From NCBI RefSeq assembly GCF_005405345.1, contig NZ_BJDW01000003.1, forward strand, positions 1 through 64,000: a stretch of DNA of 64,000 bases, written 5' to 3'. Position 1 is the first letter of the stretch. Every line of letters starts with the position of its first letter. Below the pieces are notes generated by a model. It saw only the letters and a program-made list of their open reading frames with translations, did no database searches and was not told the DNA's origin. Origin of the DNA: Enterococcus viikkiensis. GTDB taxonomy: Bacteria; Bacillota; Bacilli; Lactobacillales; Enterococcaceae. Positions 16,381 through 24,690 of the stretch are shown here, one piece after another. The position numbers and the translations under genes were made by a program.

Positions 16381-19300
16381 GATCGAAGTTCTCCTTCCTT
16401 AACTGGAAATTCCCCGTCAGCTTTGACTTCTTCCAGTCGTACCGAAATAATTTTTGAAACGCCCGATTCTTGCATTGTGACCCCATACAATACATCCGCC
16501 GCTTCCATCGTTCCTTTTCGATGAGTCACCACAATAAATTGTGTATCCTCTTGAAAGGCACTCAGATAGCGACCAAAGCGGGCCACATTGGCTTCATCCA
16601 ACGCCGCTTCCACTTCATCCAATACACAAAAAGGAACAGGGCGGACTTGGATGATTGAAAATAGCAATGCGATTGCCGTCAAGGCTCGTTCACCACCAGA
16701 AAGTAAGGACAAGCTTTGCAACTTTTTACCCGGTGGTTGGGCTTCAATCTCAATCCCGGTATTTAACAAATCTTCAGGATTCGTCAAAACTAACTCCGCA
16801 CGGCCGCCGCCAAACATATTCGGAAAGACGACTTTGAATTTCTCGCGAATCGCTTGGAACGTCTCGTAAAAACGACTTTTAACCTCGTCATCCATCTCAT
16901 CCATCGTTTCAAATAATTGTTCCTTCGCTGACAGCAAATCATCGCGCTGTGTTGTTAAAAAATCGTAGCGTTCTTCAACTTGCGTGTATTGCTCGATGGC
17001 ATTCAAGTTCACCGGCCCTAATTTTTCGATCGCTTGTTTTAAGCGAGCCACCTCTTGCTGAGCAGCTTGTTGATCAATTTCCTCATCGGCTTGGGCTTGG
17101 GCCCCTTCAATGGTCAAGCTGTATTCCTCTTGCAAGTAAGCCAGCGCATTGTCCAGTTTCAACTCATAGCGATTTTTCTGAACATCGGCTTGGGATTGAC
17201 GGGCCAATAAATTTTTCTGTTCCCGATTGGCTGCAGTCAATGCATTATCGGCTTGGTCCACTTTTTGTTGTAAGATTTGACGCGCTTGCTTCCAGTCAAC
17301 TAATTCTTCTTGTAATTGTTTGCGCGCCGCGCGTAGTTCAACTAAACGCTGGTTTAAGCTCTCTTCTGTCTCTTCATGATCCGAAGAATCGCTAGATAAG
17401 GCCAATAATTGATTCTCCAAACTACGGATCCGACTATCCAGCTCCTGCAACTGACTTTCAAGATTCAAGGTTTGGCGTTCTAAATACATCAAACGTTCTT
17501 CTAAGACAGCATAGTCTGCTTGTAAACGACTCAGCTCAAAGGTGATTTTCTGACGTTTTTCTTCCAACTGATCGCTTTCTTGATTCAACTGCTGAATTTC
17601 AAGGTTGACGTCTGCCTGCTGCTGTTGCAAGGTCGCTTGCTGTCTTTCTAAGTCCGCTTTTTGTTTTTGATAATCCGTCAAGAAGCTTTCCAGCTCTTTG
17701 GCTTCATAAGAAAACAGCGCTTGTTCTTTCTCCAATCGTGCTAGTTCCGAGCCCACTCGTTTTTCACCGCTTTGCGCTTCTTGATATGCTAAGCGGGTCT
17801 GTTCACCTTGTGTCCGAATGGTTTCTAGCTCTTCATTTTGTTCAGTCACTTTGGTCTGCAGCTGACGAACAAATTTTTCTTTGGCCTGCAGTGCCTGATC
17901 AATCTCCGCGGAGCGCTTAGTCCATTCCGCCAATTCATGACTTTGATTAAATAAATTTCCGCGATTGCCTTGCTTCGTCGCACCACCGGTCATGGAACCA
18001 CCAGCGTTCATCACATCTCCGTCTAGCGACACGACCCGCACTTGATACCGGACTTGGCGAGCCAATTGGTTGGCGCTATTCAAATCGCGAGCGATCACAA
18101 TCCCGCCTAGTAAATTCTGCATCACAGGGGCGACACTCTCTGGAAAAGCAACCAGCTCACTAGCTACCCCTAAAAAGCCCTCCGTCTCTTGGATTGCTTG
18201 CAAATGATGGGCAGCCAAACTCCGCGGCTTAATGGTGGTTAACGGTAGAAAAGTCCCTCGACCACTGCGTTGCTGCTTTAAGAAGGTAATGCCTTGACGA
18301 GCATCCTTTTCAGTTTCGACAATGATATGCTGAGCCGCTGCCCCTAAAGCCGTCTCAATCGCTAAAGTGTATTCCTCGGGTACTTGGATCAATTCAGCAA
18401 CGGCGCCGACGATTCCACTTAGTTGCTCTTTGTGCTGCAACACGCTGCGGACACCTTGGTAAAAGCCGCTGTAATTTTCTTGGATCTCTTGCAGGCTTTT
18501 TTGTCGTGCACGTGCTTGTTGGACTTGACTCATTAAATCGTACATCAGCTGTTGTTCTTTTTGCAGTTGTTGTTGCGTCGCATTTTTTTCTTCGACTAGT
18601 TGACGATAGGCCCCTTGCTCTGTTTGTAAGCGGGATTCCAACTCGATCACAGCCTGCTGCGCGTCAGCTTGTTCTGCTGTCAATGTTTGCAACTGTTCCC
18701 GCAAGGCTTCAAAGCGAGTAACACTTTGCTGATTCTTAGCTGTTTCTTGATTGTATTGCCGTTCCAAATACTTCAGCTCATTGCTGACATTGGCCGACTC
18801 CTGCATCAATTCAACGTAATTTCCCCGCAAATCCTCCAACAATTCTTTCGGCGATTTTTGGTATTTGACACTTTCTTCAGTTAATCGTTGGATTTTTTCA
18901 TCCAACTCGAGTTTTTCGGCTTGCTTGCTGGCCAACTGCACTTTGACAGCTTGCAGCTCTTGTTCGCAGCTGACCTTTTTTTCTCGCTGCTCCATCAATG
19001 TCCCTTGGTACTCGGCGCTGGTTTTTTGGGTATTCTTAGAACGCTCACTAAGTAATTCCTTTTGACCCTCCGCTTGTTTCAACGCTTCTGATAAATGCAG
19101 CAACTGCTGTTGACCATTTTCAATTTGTTCATCAAGGGTACTGCGTTTTTCCCGCAGTTCGCCTAGCTGTTCTTCCGTTGCTTGAATAAAATGACCTTTG
19201 TCTGTCACAGTCTGCGACAACGATTCATAATCGACTTTAGCTGCTTCCCAAGCTGCCCGAGTTTGTTTGATCTTAGTGACTGTTAAACTGACATCCGTTG

Positions 19301-19970
19301 TCGTCAATTCTTTTTTTAGCGCCAAAAACTCCTTCGCTGCTTCGCTTTGAGCAGCCAAAGGAGTCAGCTGATCTTCTAATTCGTAAATAATATCTTGGAC
19401 GCGACTTAGATTGTCCTCCGTCTCAAACAACTTTTGTTCCGCTTTCCGTTTTCGCTGCTTATATTTCAGTACACCAGCCGCTTCTTCAAATATTCCCCGG
19501 CGATCTTCCGGCTTACTAGCAAAGATTGCTTCGACCTTTCCTTGGGAAATAATCGAAAACGATTCCTTCCCTAATCCGGAATCCATAAATAAATCCTGGA
19601 TATCCTTTAATCGGCAAGCCTTTTTATTAATGAAAAAATCGCTCTCGCCCGTTCGGCGATAGCGACGAGTCACACTGACTTCGCTAAATTCCAGCGGTAA
19701 ATAATGGTCCGCATTGTCTAAGACCACCGTCACCTCCGCGATATTCAGCTGCTTGCGAGATTCTGAACCGGCAAAAATAATATCCGGCATCTTGCCGCCT
19801 CGCAAACTTTTGGCAGACTGCTCCCCCAACACCCAGCGGATTGCTTCGGTGATATTACTTTTTCCGCTACCGTTTGGACCGATCACCGCAGTCACACCTT
19901 GCTCAAATTCGATCTTCGTACGATCCGCAAAGGATTTGAAGCCCGCAATCTCAATTCGTTTTAAATACAA
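16377..19970 (-). CDS. smc: Chromosome partition ATPase SMC
   Basis: SMC dimerises and loads with ScpA and ScpB to organise and separate the chromosome. Walker A (GPNGSGKSN) lies near residue 32. Long coiled coils run from about 165 to 500 and 675 to 1020, around a Gly-rich hinge (about 520-660). The signature LSGGERALTA and Walker B FCVLDEVEAALDEAN are at the C-terminus. At 1197 residues it is a normal full-length SMC. It begins 35 bases after the rnc stop and overlaps the downstream HAD gene. Confidence 0.97.
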   Translation of the reverse strand: MYLKRIEIAGFKSFADRTKIEFEQGVTAVIGPNGSGKSNITEAIRWVLGEQSAKSLRGGKMPDIIFAGSESRKQLNIAEVTVVLDNADHYLPLEFSEVSVTRRYRRTGESDFFINKKACRLKDIQDLFMDSGLGKESFSIISQGKVEAIFASKPEDRRGIFEEAAGVLKYKQRKRKAEQKLFETEDNLSRVQDIIYELEDQLTPLAAQSEAAKEFLALKKELTTTDVSLTVTKIKQTRAAWEAAKVDYESLSQTVTDKGHFIQATEEQLGELREKRSTLDEQIENGQQQLLHLSEALKQAEGQKELLSERSKNTQKTSAEYQGTLMEQREKKVSCEQELQAVKVQLASKQAEKLELDEKIQRLTEESVKYQKSPKELLEDLRGNYVELMQESANVSNELKYLERQYNQETAKNQQSVTRFEALREQLQTLTAEQADAQQAVIELESRLQTEQGAYRQLVEEKNATQQQLQKEQQLMYDLMSQVQQARARQKSLQEIQENYSGFYQGVRSVLQHKEQLSGIVGAVAELIQVPEEYTLAIETALGAAAQHIIVETEKDARQGITFLKQQRSGRGTFLPLTTIKPRSLAAHHLQAIQETEGFLGVASELVAFPESVAPVMQNLLGGIVIARDLNSANQLARQVRYQVRVVSLDGDVMNAGGSMTGGATKQGNRGNLFNQSHELAEWTKRSAEIDQALQAKEKFVRQLQTKVTEQNEELETIRTQGEQTRLAYQEAQSGEKRVGSELARLEKEQALFSYEAKELESFLTDYQKQKADLERQQATLQQQQADVNLEIQQLNQESDQLEEKRQKITFELSRLQADYAVLEERLMYLERQTLNLESQLQELDSRIRSLENQLLALSSDSSDHEETEESLNQRLVELRAARKQLQEELVDWKQARQILQQKVDQADNALTAANREQKNLLARQSQADVQKNRYELKLDNALAYLQEEYSLTIEGAQAQADEEIDQQAAQQEVARLKQAIEKLGPVNLNAIEQYTQVEERYDFLTTQRDDLLSAKEQLFETMDEMDDEVKSRFYETFQAIREKFKVVFPNMFGGGRAELVLTNPEDLLNTGIEIEAQPPGKKLQSLSLLSGGERALTAIALLFSIIQVRPVPFCVLDEVEAALDEANVARFGRYLSAFQEDTQFIVVTHRKGTMEAADVLYGVTMQESGVSKIISVRLEEVKADGEFPVKEGELRS

Positions 19971-20005
19971 AATGTTCCTCCTAAAATTCCCCTAGGAAAT
20001 TCCCA

Positions 20006-20701
20006 CTACTTTTTAGCCAACTTAATCAAAGCTTTTTCAGCCGCATCTTGCTCCGCCAATTTTTTTGATTTCCCTTGTCCGGACCCAATCAAGCGCTCGT
20101 CTGCGTAGACATCAATTGAAAAAATCCGTTCATGAGCGGGACCTTCTTCGTCAACTAAGCGATATTCAATGGTTACGTCGCCGCTTTTTTGCAAGACTTC
20201 TTGCAAGCGGGTTTTATGGTCCATCTCCCGCGTAAAGACACCTGCTTCAATTTTCGGAAAGACGACCGTTTTAATAAAGTTCAATGCTACTTCATACCCT
20301 TGATCTAAATACAAAGCCCCTAAGAAAGATTCGAATAAATCACACAAAAGCGCTGCGCGGCTTCGGCCGCCAGAATTTTCCTCGCCCTTGCCTAATAGGA
20401 TGTACTGATCAAAATGACATTCCTTCGCAAATTTTGATAAACTTTCTTCCCGTACAATCGCCGAACGTAAGCGGGTCAACCGACCTTCCGGCAAGTTGGG
20501 ATAATGGTGATACAAATAGTCCGATACTTGAATTTCTAAGACAGCGTCCCCTAAAAATTCTAACCGTTCATTATCTGAAATATTCATGTTACGGTGTTCA
20601 TTCACGTATGAAGAGTGGGTAAACGCCTGTTCTAATAAGTTCACATCGTGAAAGACGATGCTGTAATTTTCTTTCAATTCATTGATCAACTGTGTATCCA
20701 T
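20006..20701 (-). CDS. rnc: Ribonuclease III
   Basis: RNase III cuts double-stranded RNA, including rRNA precursors and antisense duplexes. The nuclease signature NERLEFLGDAVLE is near residue 44, preceded by FTHSSYVNEHR. The second acidic site CDLFESFLGALYLDQG is near 118. The double-stranded RNA-binding domain occupies about 157-231 (KTRLQEVLQ to KKLAEQDAAEKAL). The length of 231 is typical. AAGGA precedes the ATG. It leads the rnc-smc-HAD-ftsY operon, with a TATAAT at 20739-20744. Confidence 0.97.
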   Translation of the reverse strand: MDTQLINELKENYSIVFHDVNLLEQAFTHSSYVNEHRNMNISDNERLEFLGDAVLEIQVSDYLYHHYPNLPEGRLTRLRSAIVREESLSKFAKECHFDQYILLGKGEENSGGRSRAALLCDLFESFLGALYLDQGYEVALNFIKTVVFPKIEAGVFTREMDHKTRLQEVLQKSGDVTIEYRLVDEEGPAHERIFSIDVYADERLIGSGQGKSKKLAEQDAAEKALIKLAKK

Positions 20702-20738
20702 GGGCTCATTCCTTTTTTTGAGATTTCCATCACGCTTT

Positions 20739-20744
20739 ATTATA
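20739..20744 (-). promoter_or_regulatory. -10 box of rnc-smc operon
   Basis: TATAAT on the minus strand about 38 bases before the rnc start. A TTTAAA-like hexamer lies 17 bases upstream as a poor -35. Confidence 0.5.
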
Positions 20745-20928
20745 CTGTTTTTTACTAGAATTTTAAATCAGAAGTGATGATAGTAAGAAATTTTCAACCT
20801 TTAGCTTTGCTTTCACTACTAAAAAAGGGACAAAAAACTGATTGCTCACCTGAATGAATTGATCTCACCCATCTGTCGCTACATGTTATGAAAAAAATTT
20901 GGAATAAGCGCTTCTTGCAATTGCGATA

Positions 20929-20965
20929 AAAAAACGTAGCACCCATACCGGGTGCTACGTTTTTT
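20929..20965 (-). terminator. Terminator of the drug-exporter gene
   Basis: A 10-bp G/C-containing stem (CGTAGCACCC and partner), extended by six A-T pairs with loop ATACC, is followed by T residues. The T-tracts are symmetric, so it could also stop transcription from the other side. Confidence 0.92.
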
Positions 20966-20969
20966 ATCC

Positions 20970-22517
20970 TTATACTGTCGTTTTAGTATCACGCATAAAG
21001 AAGATGGCGCCTGCTCCACCAAGCAACACGATCACCGCTGCGGTTAGACTAACGCCTACCATGCCGTGGTCAAAGGCTTTAATAATGACTTGTTGAAAAT
21101 CATGAGCAAACGGCAATTTACTTAGTCGCTCACTAAAAGCGATTTGGTGACCTGAAAAAGGCCCCGCATCAATAATTGCCTTGTGCAGCCCAGCCGCTGC
21201 TTGTGCCGGCATTTTTATATCAGATAAATGATCCTCGAAGTAAGCATTGTAGCGACTGGCTTCCACCATTCCTAAAATAACCACCCCGAAAGACGTGCCG
21301 AATTGGCGGAAGACGTTCAATAAGCCCGAAGCCATGCCCATTTCGTGAGGGGCGACGCCTTCAAGTCCCGCTGAGTTCAAGACCGGATTCACGATCCCAT
21401 TTGCGATCCCGACAAAAACTAAGGTCAGCCATAATTGTTTGAAGCCCATATCAACGGATAAATTGTTAATCAATAAAATAAATCCGATGCCGCCTAAGAT
21501 CATCCCCGTGACAATCATCCATTTTTTAGAGAAACGATTGCCTAAGATCCCCACCACCGGACCTAAAACCAATGACCAGACAGACATCGCTAATTGATGC
21601 ACGCCGGTATCAAAAGCCGACCAGCCGATATAGTTTTGCATTAAAACCGTCAAATATGTGCTGAAGGCGTAAATTCCTGAACCCAATGCAAACGCCACGA
21701 TCACCGAACCGACAAAATTGATATTCTTAAACATTTTTAAGTTCATCATCGGTGCGGATACGTTAGTTTCGATGAAAATAAAGGCAATCAATAAGCCGAC
21801 TGCCAAAATCAACCAGCCAGCTACTCGCATATCTGTCCACGCCCAACTTGGATTTGTTTCTTTTTGGATCAGGCCATAAATGGCGCTGAATAACGTTGCA
21901 GCAGAAAAAAGCATGCCTAGAAAATCAATCTTTTGGTCCCGACCATAGCTTGGCGTTTCGTTTACGAAAACTGCTGTCATAATGACTGCAATAATCCCCA
22001 CAGGTAAATTCACATAAAAGATCGAAGGCCAGCCAAAGGCATCGACTAACAAGCCGCCGACTAACGGACCAGACGCCGAAGATAAACCGATCACTGACCC
22101 GAGAATCCCCAAGGCGACACCTCGTTGTTTCCCATCGAAGTTCGAAGCGACTAATGCCATAGACAACGACATCATGCCGGCTCCTCCAACTGCCTGTACC
22201 CCACGGCCAATATTTAAAATCACTAACGAGCTCGCCATTCCGTTAACCACGGAAGCAACTACGAATAAAATCAAACTTGCGATAAAAACTTTTTTACGCC
22301 CGTACATATCCCCCATTTTTGAAACGATTAATAAGGTAACAGCAAAGACTAAGGTGTAGGCATTTAAGACCCACTGTAATGAATTAAAACTTTCATTGAA
22401 CGCTTTTTGCATTGTTGGTAAAGCCACATTTACAACAGTGACATCCAACAGCCCCATAAACACTCCTAAAGACATGGCTACAAGTGACAGCCACTTGCGA
22501 TAATTATTCTCTTTCAT
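20970..22517 (-). CDS. DHA2-type MFS drug exporter (EmrB/QacA family)
   Basis: The 515-residue protein has about 14 predicted membrane segments, as in the proton-coupled DHA2 multidrug exporters. The N-terminal LDVTVVNVALPTMQ motif in segment 1 and the GRKKVF motif between segments 2 and 3 are diagnostic, and GASGPLVGGLL-like motif C residues follow. The substrate cannot be read from sequence. It starts 9 bases after the PadR gene and is probably controlled by it. An AT-rich TTGATTCTTCC stretch before padR's end belongs to the short intergenic gap. Confidence 0.9.
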   Translation of the reverse strand: MKENNYRKWLSLVAMSLGVFMGLLDVTVVNVALPTMQKAFNESFNSLQWVLNAYTLVFAVTLLIVSKMGDMYGRKKVFIASLILFVVASVVNGMASSLVILNIGRGVQAVGGAGMMSLSMALVASNFDGKQRGVALGILGSVIGLSSASGPLVGGLLVDAFGWPSIFYVNLPVGIIAVIMTAVFVNETPSYGRDQKIDFLGMLFSAATLFSAIYGLIQKETNPSWAWTDMRVAGWLILAVGLLIAFIFIETNVSAPMMNLKMFKNINFVGSVIVAFALGSGIYAFSTYLTVLMQNYIGWSAFDTGVHQLAMSVWSLVLGPVVGILGNRFSKKWMIVTGMILGGIGFILLINNLSVDMGFKQLWLTLVFVGIANGIVNPVLNSAGLEGVAPHEMGMASGLLNVFRQFGTSFGVVILGMVEASRYNAYFEDHLSDIKMPAQAAAGLHKAIIDAGPFSGHQIAFSERLSKLPFAHDFQQVIIKAFDHGMVGVSLTAAVIVLLGGAGAIFFMRDTKTTV

Positions 22518-22526
22518 TGATTCTTC

Positions 22527-23066
22527 CTACTTTCTCTCTATCTCCTTAAGGCGTTGATCTACCCATGCAATTTTCGTTTCCGCCACTTTGATGTCTAAGT
22601 CATAAACGGCCACTAACGTTTGAAATCTTTGGGCATAATCAGGCAAACGTTCCGCATGTTCTGACATCTCTTTTTGGGCTGCTTGGTAAATCGCTAAATC
22701 CTTTTGCATAAACTCACGGTACTGCATCAAAATCGTGATTTGATCCACCACTGGTACACTATCAATGGACCGTAATTTGAAATGCAAGACATCTTCTCGC
22801 TTAGCATCTTGAGGTACTGGCTCGCGCATCAAGGTAAAAAAATGCTCGCGCCCCTTCTCCGTTAGATGCAACAACTTTGATTTACGCCCAACCTCATGCA
22901 GCTGAGAAGTCACTAGCCCTTGTTCCTCTAATTTATCCAAGACCGGATACAAAATACCGTTAGAAATTTTTCGCATTGGTGATAACGCAAGACTCATGAT
23001 TTTTTGCAACTTATAGCCCGTCTTATCCCCTGTCAACAACGAGCCTAAAATCAAAAGATCATACAT
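22527..23066 (-). CDS. PadR family transcriptional regulator
   Basis: The 179-residue protein has an N-terminal winged helix (LLILGSLLTGDKTGYKL to ISNGILYPVLDKLEEQGLV, residues 1-60) and a C-terminal helical dimerisation region, as in PadR subfamily 2. Such repressors often control an adjacent exporter and release DNA when they bind a compound. The start is ATG 23066, preceded by GGGAG at 8 bases. An earlier in-frame ATG at 23099 has no ribosome site and lies inside a putative operator. It heads a two-gene operon with the DHA2 exporter. Confidence 0.92.
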   Translation of the reverse strand: MYDLLILGSLLTGDKTGYKLQKIMSLALSPMRKISNGILYPVLDKLEEQGLVTSQLHEVGRKSKLLHLTEKGREHFFTLMREPVPQDAKREDVLHFKLRSIDSVPVVDQITILMQYREFMQKDLAIYQAAQKEMSEHAERLPDYAQRFQTLVAVYDLDIKVAETKIAWVDQRLKEIERK

Positions 23067-23086
23067 TTCCGCCACTCCCTTCATCA

Positions 23087-23129
23087 GTCTTTTCGACATA
23101 TAGCTTTTCTATTATAGGTCTTTCCGACA
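23087..23129 (-). promoter_or_regulatory. Two candidate PadR operators
   Basis: TGTCGAAAAGAC (23087-23098) and TGTCGGAAAGAC (23118-23129) differ at one base, each with GTC/GAC ends as an inverted repeat. The upstream copy fills the promoter spacer and the other covers the start of the transcript. The 31-bp spacing is about three helical turns. Confidence 0.65.
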
Positions 23130-23138
23130 CATTGTCAA
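23111..23138 (-). promoter_or_regulatory. Promoter of padR-exporter operon
   Basis: Minus strand -35 TTGACA (23133-23138), a 16-base spacer and -10 TATAAT (23111-23116). Both hexamers match consensus exactly. Confidence 0.88.
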
Positions 23139-23160
23139 CCTTTTTGTTTCAGAAAATTCC

Positions 23161-23220
23161 GAAAAGAAAAAGAGGTGTCCCAGAAGTAACTTATCCGGAA
23201 ATAAGTACTGCTGGCACACC
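23161..23220 (-). repeat. Nested hairpin element, possible second acpP terminator or dispersed repeat
   Basis: GGTGTCCCAG (23174-23183) pairs with 23211-23220 except for one mismatch. Inside, AGTA(A)CTTAT pairs with ATAAGTACT. A pyrimidine-rich TCTTTTTCTTTT tract follows in the acpP direction. Confidence 0.6.
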
Positions 23221-23222
23221 CT

Positions 23223-23255
23223 AAAAAAAAAACGTGAAATCAAATGATTTCACGT
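23223..23255 (-). terminator. acpP terminator
   Basis: ACGTGAAATCA pairs with TGATTTCACGT across two bases, and nine or more T residues follow in the minus direction. Confidence 0.93.
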
Positions 23256-23263
23256 CCATTGGC

Positions 23264-23515
23264 TTAAGCTTGATTGGTTTCCATAATGTAATCAACCGCA
23301 GCTCCAACTGTTTCAATTTTTTCAGCGTCTTCATCTGAAATCTCAGTTCCGAATTCATCTTCTAATTCCAAGACAAATTCCATGATACTAATTGAATCTG
23401 CATTTAAGTCGTCTTTGATACTCAATCCAAGAGTCACTTTATCTTTGTCAATTTCAAAATGATTTGAAATTATTTCAGCAACTTTGCTAAATACTTCTTC
23501 ACGAGTCAACAACAT
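23264..23515 (-). CDS. acpP: Acyl carrier protein
   Basis: This 83-residue acidic helical protein carries acyl chains on phosphopantetheine, attached by AcpS to the Ser in [11 protein letters not shown] near residue 41. The motif reads DSIS rather than the usual DSLD, while the [16 protein letters not shown] helix is standard. It follows plsX and is the second-ACP type that enterococci keep beside plsX, separate from the ACP of the fatty acid synthesis cluster. A role with PlsX in handling imported fatty acids is inferred from that context. Confidence 0.93.
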   Translation of the reverse strand: MLLTREEVFSKVAEIISNHFEIDKDKVTLGLSIKDDLNADSISIMEFVLELEDEFGTEISDEDAEKIETVGAAVDYIMETNQA

Positions 23516-23626
23516 TCACCTCCACTTGATCAACTATTATGCGTTTATGTTTTACCAGAAGGTCACAGTTCATTTTACTGATGTTTCCCCACTTTGTCTA
23601 CCTTTTTCGGGAAAATAAACTTGGGA

Positions 23627-24628
23627 CTATTCGCCTTTTGGTGCCTCAAAAAATTGGACCAATTGCCCTACAACATCGGTTTCTAGCATCGTGTGGATCT
23701 GGTCAATCGTATTGGCTACTGCTTCAGGACCTGTTGAACCGTGCGTTTTAATCACCGGTGCTTTCAAACCAAAGAGCACTGCACCGCCATGAGCAGAGTA
23801 GTCCAATTTGTCTTTTAAGCCATATAACGTATCTTTCAACATCAAGGCGCCCATTTTACCTTTGACACCTGCCTCATTGATACTGCCTTTTAACAAGCTC
23901 ATTAAGCCCATCGCAGTTCCTTCAATTGTTTTTAGCACCGCATTACCGGTAAACCCGTCTGTCACCACAACATCGGCTACTCCATTTAATAGTTCACGCG
24001 CTTCAACGTTGCCGACAAAATTGATACTATCTTCAGCTTGCAACAGCTTGAAGGTCTCTTTTGTCAATTCGCTGCCCTTCGTTTCTTCTGTTCCATTATT
24101 CAACAGACCCACTCGTGGTTTTGCGATTCCACGAACGTGCTTCGCATAAAAAGAACCTAAGATCGCGTATTGATGAAGATGCTCTGCTTTATTTTCCGCA
24201 TTGGCACCTAAATCCAGCATATCGAAGCCTTGGTCACCGTTCAAAACGGGCAAGGTGGACATCAAGCCGGGACGTTCAATCCCTTTGATCCGTCCTACCA
24301 CAAACAAGCCCGCCGCTAACAATGCACCGGTATTCCCGGCAGAAAAGATCGCATCGGCTTTTCCTTCTTTAACTGCTTGTGCCGCTAAAACCATCGAAGC
24401 GGTCTTTTTACGGCGGATTGCCTTCACCGGTTCATCATCACTATTGATTTTTTCATCCGTGTGAATGATTGTGATATTTTTTTCGTTTGTCAGATATTCG
24501 CGGATCGCGTCTTCTTTTCCATACAATTGGAACTCGATCTCTGGGTGTTTTTTTTGGGCAAGCATCACGCCTTCGACAATGGCTTTTGGTGCAAAGTCGC
24601 CGCCCATTGCATCTACAGCAATTTTCAT
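23627..24628 (-). CDS. plsX: Phosphate acyltransferase PlsX
   Basis: PlsX makes acyl-phosphate from acyl-ACP, the acyl donor for PlsY in phospholipid synthesis. It is a peripheral membrane enzyme. The start [14 protein letters not shown], the [12 protein letters not shown] stretch, [13 protein letters not shown] and [14 protein letters not shown] are all typical. I chose ATG 24628 (333 residues), with AAGGAG 9 bases upstream, over the in-frame ATG at 24649. It lies between recG and acpP, all on one strand with short gaps. Confidence 0.97.
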   Translation of the reverse strand: MKIAVDAMGGDFAPKAIVEGVMLAQKKHPEIEFQLYGKEDAIREYLTNEKNITIIHTDEKINSDDEPVKAIRRKKTASMVLAAQAVKEGKADAIFSAGNTGALLAAGLFVVGRIKGIERPGLMSTLPVLNGDQGFDMLDLGANAENKAEHLHQYAILGSFYAKHVRGIAKPRVGLLNNGTEETKGSELTKETFKLLQAEDSINFVGNVEARELLNGVADVVVTDGFTGNAVLKTIEGTAMGLMSLLKGSINEAGVKGKMGALMLKDTLYGLKDKLDYSAHGGAVLFGLKAPVIKTHGSTGPEAVANTIDQIHTMLETDVVGQLVQFFEAPKGE

Positions 24629-24690
24629 GAAATTGTTCTCCTTCTTCATATCATTGTTAACCTATAATATTTTTTTTACAGTATAGCACA

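Noticed and set aside
16470-19995. Many plus-strand ORFs opposite smc
   Set aside because: They are complements of the high-scoring coiled-coil gene and lack ribosome sites.
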